NCBI GenBank assembly: GCA_902610255.1
Contig: CACLUX010000002.1
Location: 1-64,000 of the forward strand
Source of the DNA: an uncultured Alphaproteobacteria bacterium
GTDB taxonomy: Bacteria; Pseudomonadota; Alphaproteobacteria; HIMB59
Length of the DNA stretch: 64,000 bases
Reading direction: 5' to 3'
The stretch's first letter is position 1, and the number at the start of each line of letters is the position of its first letter. This document shows, in pieces, positions 59,545 through 64,000 of the stretch. The notes beneath the pieces were generated by a model, which searched no databases, was not told the DNA's origin, and saw nothing but the letters and a program-made list of their open reading frames with translations. A program made the translations under genes and the position numbers.

Positions 59545-59646
59545 TTATTTTTTTTTTCTATAAAATAATAATCCAATTATAATAATCCCAATACCTATAA
59601 TCATCAGAAGTTCACCTGCATTCCAAAACCATATTAAGAATTCCAT
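59545..59646 (-). CDS. Possible 33-residue single-span membrane protein
   Basis: Hand-translated: MEFLIWFWNAGELLMIIGIG followed by a run of Ile/Leu and the basic end FYRKKK, so one membrane helix with positive residues at its inner side. It starts 4 bp after the AhpD-like gene's stop on the same strand. It is too short to assign. The amphipathic start and positive-inside end look like a real small protein, but A/T-rich DNA often yields hydrophobic frames. Confidence 0.4.
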   Translation of the reverse strand: MEFLIWFWNAGELLMIIGIGIIIIGLLFYRKKK

Positions 59647-59650
59647 TGGA

Positions 59651-60058
59651 TTATTTTTCTATATCTTCATCAAATATTTCATCTACTGGCACTTGTATAC
59701 TATTGACCAGTTGATTTGTTTTTGCTGCAAGAGCTATAATATTTAAAAATTCTGAATGTTCGTCTTCAGTCATCCCAAGTTTTTTTGCTGCAGCTGTGTG
59801 TGAGTGTGTGCAATACGAACAATTATTTGTTATAGAGACTGCCATATAAATCATCTCTTTGGTTTTATTTGGAATTATGGTTTGTTTAACCATTAAATCT
59901 TTAACATCACTCCAAACATTTTTTAGTAATTGAGGGTCGAATGCCAAATATTTCCAAAAATTACCTATATAAGTTGTGTTTCTTGATTGTTTAATATCCT
60001 CATATACTTCCTTTATAATTGGATGATTATCATCATCAGTTCTTTTAATTGTGCTCAC
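59651..60058 (-). CDS. AhpD-like / carboxymuconolactone decarboxylase family protein
   Basis: 135 residues. The redox motif is NNCSYCTHSH (Cys80, Cys83, His87), the hallmark of AhpD-like peroxidase partners. The protein is helical with no signal peptide. It probably acts in peroxide reduction or as a thiol oxidoreductase; the physiological partner is unknown. It is divergent from the MFS transporter gene by 62 bp and followed by the possible 33-residue membrane protein. Confidence 0.85.
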   Translation of the reverse strand: MSTIKRTDDDNHPIIKEVYEDIKQSRNTTYIGNFWKYLAFDPQLLKNVWSDVKDLMVKQTIIPNKTKEMIYMAVSITNNCSYCTHSHTAAAKKLGMTEDEHSEFLNIIALAAKTNQLVNSIQVPVDEIFDEDIEK

Positions 60059-60120
60059 CAGTAGTCCCTTTCTTTATTATAATTGATATATAGTTATTTA
60101 ATCATAATATCCCTTTTGTT

Positions 60121-61314
60121 TTGATTAATTTTATATATAAAAATTCAAATTTATTGATATTTGGCTTTTTAATAGCATTCGCATCAGGATTTGGACAAAC
60201 ATTTTTTATCTCTCTTTTTAGTGAAGATTTTAGAGAAACATTTAACTTAAGTAATACTCAATTTGGCAGTCTGTATTCAATAGCTACAATTTTAAGTGCG
60301 TTAACTATTATATGGGCTGGCAAACTTATAGATACGGTCTCTCTTAAAAAATATACTTTAGCAATTGTATTAGGTCTTTCGATAACATGTTTTTTTGCAA
60401 GTATTGTGTTTAATGTAATTCTTCTTTTTTTTGTAATTTATTTTTTAAGACTTTTTGGACAAGGGCTTATGGGACACACTTCAAGAACAACCATGGCAAG
60501 ATACTTTAAAGCTAATAGAGGAAAAGCATTAGCCATATCTGGATTTGGTTTTTCTTTTGGTGAGATGATCTATCCATTTGTAGTAGTAATTTTAATATTA
60601 ACTTTTGGCTGGAGAATTACCTGGTTTAGTTCATCTGTATTTATAATAATATTTTTTGGAGTATTTTTATACTACCTATTAAATAAAAATAATTTTAAAA
60701 GTGAAACTGGGTTTGAGAATGAAGATATACAAAATTCATTTTCATGGAGAAGAAGAGATGTCTTAACAGATCTTAAATTTTATCTTTATTTACCTCTTAC
60801 ATTATTTATGTCATTTACAGTAACTGGTTTTTTATTTCATCAAGTTTTTATTGGGCAATTAAATAATTGGACAATGTTAGATATTGCGCAAAGTTTTATT
60901 TTTTATGCAATCTGTGGAATTGGTGGTTCATTAGTTTCTGGTTTGTTAGTCGATAAATTTTCTGGTAGGAGTGTAATCACATTTCACTTAATTCCCATGG
61001 CTTTAATATTTATTGTGATGTTATTTTCAAATCATATATTTGTATTATATCTTTACATGGCAGGTCTTGGATTATCAAATGGCTTTACTGAAAATATGTC
61101 TAATTCTTTGTGGGCAGAAATGTATGGAGTCAAAAACCTAGGTGCAATAAGAGCCCTTTTAACATTTTTTGGTGTTTTGGCCTCAGCAGCCTCCCCTTTC
61201 TTATATGGATTGATATTGGATGAGACAAATTCGATAAACACCTTGATCTATATGAGCCTTGCCTTAATAATTATTTTTTCTTCTATGAGCTTTATAGGTA
61301 ATAAAATTAGATAA
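60121..61314 (+). CDS. Major facilitator superfamily transporter
   Basis: 397 residues with twelve hydrophobic helices in two halves. Loop 2-3 reads WAGKLIDTVSLKK (a variant of the MFS loop motif) and the helix-5 region has GFGFSFGEMIYPF. The start is a TTG at 60121; no ATG precedes the first helix in frame. The substrate is unknown; the overall look resembles small-metabolite or monocarboxylate MFS carriers. The 3' end overlaps the exonuclease gene tail-to-tail by 8 bp. Confidence 0.85.
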   Translation: MINFIYKNSNLLIFGFLIAFASGFGQTFFISLFSEDFRETFNLSNTQFGSLYSIATILSALTIIWAGKLIDTVSLKKYTLAIVLGLSITCFFASIVFNVILLFFVIYFLRLFGQGLMGHTSRTTMARYFKANRGKALAISGFGFSFGEMIYPFVVVILILTFGWRITWFSSSVFIIIFFGVFLYYLLNKNNFKSETGFENEDIQNSFSWRRRDVLTDLKFYLYLPLTLFMSFTVTGFLFHQVFIGQLNNWTMLDIAQSFIFYAICGIGGSLVSGLLVDKFSGRSVITFHLIPMALIFIVMLFSNHIFVLYLYMAGLGLSNGFTENMSNSLWAEMYGVKNLGAIRALLTFFGVLASAASPFLYGLILDETNSINTLIYMSLALIIIFSSMSFIGNKIR

Positions 61315-61807
61315 AATAACCTTTTTTAAAAGCCTCAATAGCTATCAAAGCAGATCCTTTAGCATCTGATAATGCATCGTGATGATTTAATGGAATTCTT
61401 AAATTTTTACATACTGTATTTAGTTTATTGTTTTCAAATTCCCAATATTTTCTTGCGATTGCAACAGTATCTTTAAATTCTTGTTTAGGTAGGTCGATAT
61501 TATAAAAATAACAACATGAGTGCAGGACAGATCGATCAAAAGGAGCATTATGTGCAAAAAAGTAATCAACAGCTGATAATTCACTCTTAATTTGGCGCCA
61601 CACTTTATCAAATGTTTTAGCTTTCTTTAACATATCCCATGTTAAACCATGAATATCTGTAAAATGAACTTCAGGTTTAGGTGGTCTTATTAAATGGGAG
61701 ACTTTTTTTATAATTTTAGTTTTATTAAATATTACATATCCAATAGCACATGCTGATGTTCTCTCACTTGTGGCTGTTTCAAAATCTATGGCTGCAAATA
61801 ATTGCAT
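61307..61807 (-). CDS. DnaQ-like 3'-5' exonuclease (DEDDh)
   Basis: 166 residues. Exo I is AAIDFETAT (Asp8, Glu10), Exo II FFAHNAPFDRSVL, Exo III HHDALSDAKGSALIA with the general-base His. It is a stand-alone RNase T/epsilon-like exonuclease for DNA or RNA, shorter than the polymerase epsilon subunit and lacking its C-terminal tether. The start overlaps the end of the acyl-CoA synthetase gene by 1 bp (TAATG-type), so it is co-translated with it. Confidence 0.88.
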   Translation of the reverse strand: MQLFAAIDFETATSERTSACAIGYVIFNKTKIIKKVSHLIRPPKPEVHFTDIHGLTWDMLKKAKTFDKVWRQIKSELSAVDYFFAHNAPFDRSVLHSCCYFYNIDLPKQEFKDTVAIARKYWEFENNKLNTVCKNLRIPLNHHDALSDAKGSALIAIEAFKKGYFI

Positions 61808-63513
61808 TAAAATAATTGATCAATTTGATTTTGATATTTTTTTTGTACTTCATGTCTCCTAACTTTCATTGTGGGAGTCATTAGATTATTTTCAATACTA
61901 AAAGGCTCATCAATAAAGATAAACTTTTTTATTTTTTCTGGTTGAGTTAAGTCTTTATTTACTTCATCAATATATCTTTGAATATCTTCATCACTAGATT
62001 TACTCTCTGAGTTTAATACTAATAATGCTGCAATATAATTCTTTTGTTCACCAAAGACACAGGCTTGTTCTATCTCAGGGGATAAAGTTAGTAGATTTTC
62101 AATCTTAGATGGTGCTATATTATCACCTCCTAGAGAAACTATTATATCCTTTTTACGATCTGTAATTTTAAGATAATTGTCCTCATCAAATTCACCAATA
62201 TCGCCCGTATAGAGCCAACCATTTTTTATAGTTTGCTCAGTAGCTTCTTTATTATTCCAATAACCCAGCATAAGGTTCTCCCCTTTAACTAATATTTCAC
62301 CATCATCTGCTAATTTAACTTCAACTCCAGGAAATATAGGACCGACTGTATCAACTTTTACCTTATTTAATAAATTGCAGCTTACAACTGGTGAGGTTTC
62401 TGTTAAGCCATAACCTTGTAAAGTCTTTAAACCAAGGGCATTAAGAGCCTCCCCTACTTGACTATCAAGAGGTCCTCCACCTGATATAAAAGCCTCTAAT
62501 CTGCCGCCAAAATTATTTTTTACTTTTTTTCTGACTAATTTATCTAACATTAGGTTAATTATATTTTCACTAAAACTTAATTTAATATTTTTAAATTTTT
62601 TTGTTCCTAGCTGGATAGTCTTATTAAATAAATTTTGTTTAAAATTTGACTGATTTTTCAGATTAATCTTCATTTTTGCATGGAGATTATTATAAAATCT
62701 TGGAACGGCAGTCATTATATGAGGTTGTGCAATTTTTACTGTAGGCAGAAGTGTTTCAATACTTTTATTATAAAATACTTTTGCTTCTAAAATAATCTGA
62801 ACAAATTGAACTGCATGTTCATATGAATGAGATAAAGGTAACCAAGTTAGAAAGGTTAAATCAGGACTCTTTATAGTTTTAAGAAGTTCATATGCTCCTT
62901 CACAATTACTTAATATGCCCCCGTGACTTAAAATAACACCTTTCGGTAATCCTTGCGTACCTGAGGTGTAAATAATGCAAGCTGGATCTGTGCGCTTAAT
63001 TTCTTTAATTTTTTCTCTGTTATTATCTTTATTGTCATCTGTTAAGTCATTTAAAAATACTAAATTTGAAATTGAATTTTTTTCAAAATAATCAAAACAT
63101 AAGATAAAATTGAAATTATATTTAACTTTTTCGCTAGCGGTTAAAATTGTCTGAAGTAGATTTTTATTTGAAACTATTAAACCAACAGGCTGAGAGTCAT
63201 TTAAAATATGCTCAAAATCTCTTGATGTATAAGTAGTATAGTTAGGAACACAAATAAGTTTATTGGACATTATAGCGATATCAGAGGCCATCCATTCAGG
63301 TCTATTTTCTGAAACCAATAAAACTCTCTCTAATTCACCTAAATATTTGTTTGCTAAAAAATTATGTATTTTTTTTGTTAGATTTTTTGTCTCTAACCAA
63401 CTCATTGAGACAACTTGATTGTTTGAGTCGAGTTTTAGTAAGTGTTGATTATTTTCGTTCTTATCTGCTTGAAAATAAAATAGTTCTGGAAGATTATTAA
63501 ATTTATTCATCAT
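61807..63513 (-). CDS. Long-chain acyl-CoA synthetase (AMP-binding)
   Basis: 568 residues. Phosphate loop IIYTSGTQGLPKGVIL, the A-motif LQGYGLTETSPVV, GWLYTGDIGEFDEDNYLKITDRKKDII and the C-terminal lid end VRRHEVQKKYQ. It activates fatty acids to acyl-CoA. It differs from the MatB-like ligase at the other end of the window in length and in its YGLTE adenylate motif. It overlaps the upstream alpha/beta hydrolase gene by 11 bp, suggesting coupled lipid or ester hydrolysis and fatty acid activation. Confidence 0.9.
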   Translation of the reverse strand: MMNKFNNLPELFYFQADKNENNQHLLKLDSNNQVVSMSWLETKNLTKKIHNFLANKYLGELERVLLVSENRPEWMASDIAIMSNKLICVPNYTTYTSRDFEHILNDSQPVGLIVSNKNLLQTILTASEKVKYNFNFILCFDYFEKNSISNLVFLNDLTDDNKDNNREKIKEIKRTDPACIIYTSGTQGLPKGVILSHGGILSNCEGAYELLKTIKSPDLTFLTWLPLSHSYEHAVQFVQIILEAKVFYNKSIETLLPTVKIAQPHIMTAVPRFYNNLHAKMKINLKNQSNFKQNLFNKTIQLGTKKFKNIKLSFSENIINLMLDKLVRKKVKNNFGGRLEAFISGGGPLDSQVGEALNALGLKTLQGYGLTETSPVVSCNLLNKVKVDTVGPIFPGVEVKLADDGEILVKGENLMLGYWNNKEATEQTIKNGWLYTGDIGEFDEDNYLKITDRKKDIIVSLGGDNIAPSKIENLLTLSPEIEQACVFGEQKNYIAALLVLNSESKSSDEDIQRYIDEVNKDLTQPEKIKKFIFIDEPFSIENNLMTPTMKVRRHEVQKKYQNQIDQLF

Positions 63514-64000
63514 TAATTATAGTTTCATAAAATTCATCCATCTTATTCATTAAATTTTCATCATAAGTTACTAAATGTTCATTCTCATCAACAAAATAAC
63601 TACTTTTAGGTGTATTTGCTAATTTGTACATTTTTTCACCCATTCTAAATGGAACAATATCATCCCCTATGGCGTGCATAATAAATACAGGGGAAATAAC
63701 GTTCTTAATCTTTTTATCACTTAAATACTTATCTTTAAGCATGATTGAAACAGGAAGGTATGGATAATGAAATTTAGCTGCATCAATCATTGAAGTAAAT
63801 GGCGCCTCCAAGATTAAACCCTTAAAATTATTATTCTGAGCTATTTCTATACTAACAGCAGTTCCTAAAGATTCTCCATAAATAATAATGTCCTTTTTAG
63901 AAATATTTTTTTCTTCAAGCCATTTTATAGCACTTCTAGCGTCATCGTATAAACCATCCTCAGTAGGTTCACCACCATTACCGCTATATGATCTCCAAGA
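63503..64000 (-). CDS. Alpha/beta hydrolase (ABHD13/BEM46-like), 5' end beyond window
   Basis: 166 codons visible, open at the right edge. The frame reads WRSYSGNGGEPTEDGLYDD, then the nucleophile elbow IYGESLGTAVS (Ser), then HAIGDDIVPF (acid Asp) and ENEHLVTYDE (His). The catalytic triad is therefore complete within the visible part, and only the N-terminal about 90-100 residues are missing. The pattern is that of BEM46/ABHD13-type membrane-associated serine hydrolases. It lies upstream of the acyl-CoA synthetase with an 11-bp overlap. Confidence 0.83.
   Translation of the reverse strand, partial: SWRSYSGNGGEPTEDGLYDDARSAIKWLEEKNISKKDIIIYGESLGTAVSIEIAQNNNFKGLILEAPFTSMIDAAKFHYPYLPVSIMLKDKYLSDKKIKNVISPVFIMHAIGDDIVPFRMGEKMYKLANTPKSSYFVDENEHLVTYDENLMNKMDEFYETIINDE

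Noticed and set aside
1-64000. CRISPR array, insertion sequence, prophage or integron
   Set aside because: No direct-repeat array, transposase, integrase or phage gene was seen; the two tRNA genes show no adjoining integrase or obvious attachment repeat.

Overview
The window is a dense, visibly AT-rich (roughly 30% G+C by eye), insertion-sequence-free chromosome segment. It looks like a streamlined marine alphaproteobacterium of the SAR11 / HIMB59 / AEGEAN-169 kind. That placement is inference, from four things: alphaproteobacterial gene orders (ssb divergent from uvrA with gyrA-coaD behind; yajC-secD-secF; dgt-argS-nagZ-scpA-scpB-tatABC-serS; valS-ilvD), many 1-35 bp gene overlaps, heavy investment in methylated osmolytes, and no recognisable transcription factor in 64 kb. 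Two tRNA genes are present (Lys-UUU and Cys-GCA).

Left part (1-20.4 kb), accessory metabolism. A truncated MatB-like malonyl-CoA synthetase is followed by a glycine-betaine-type binding protein. Next come a BKACE/CdhC-type dehydrocarnitine cleavage enzyme and a tight minus-strand operon: fused double betaine permease, cytoplasmic DMSO/TMAO-reductase-family molybdoenzyme, GcvT/DmdA-like demethylase and SDR. The divergent gene is the transporter ATPase. A plus-strand operon then holds an iron alcohol dehydrogenase, amidase, EamA transporter, homocysteine methyltransferase and enolase-superfamily enzyme. It faces a minus-strand set of a second homocysteine methyltransferase, a VOC protein and an aldehyde dehydrogenase.

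Middle (20.4-46.4 kb), mostly core genes: ytoQ, tRNA-Lys, coaD, gyrA, ssb, uvrA, secF, secD, yajC, a DUF815 ATPase, serS, tatC-tatB-tatA, an orphan iron/polyamine-type ABC ATPase, scpB, scpA, nagZ, an overlooked 48-residue membrane protein, argS, dgt, erpA, xthA, ilvD, valS and a PCMT-like methyltransferase.

Right part (46.4-64 kb), accessory again. Gamma-butyrobetaine dioxygenase and carnitine dehydrogenase complete, with the BKACE at 2.5 kb, a route from gamma-butyrobetaine towards glycine betaine. A divergent operon has a small membrane protein, a fatty-acid-desaturase-family enzyme and a PanB-like protein that lacks canonical PanB ligands. A PuuA-like glutamine synthetase homologue and a GST follow.

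The most intriguing block is 53.3-59.2 kb: a creatininase-family amidohydrolase, an MDR dehydrogenase, a divergent PTPS/QueD-like protein, a GT4 glycosyltransferase, a SAM methyltransferase, a RibD-type reductase without deaminase, and GTP cyclohydrolase II. Together these look like an uncharacterised pathway from GTP to a glycosylated and/or methylated pterin- or pyrimidine-type molecule. The window ends with an AhpD-like protein, an MFS transporter, a DEDDh exonuclease, a long-chain acyl-CoA synthetase and a truncated alpha/beta hydrolase.
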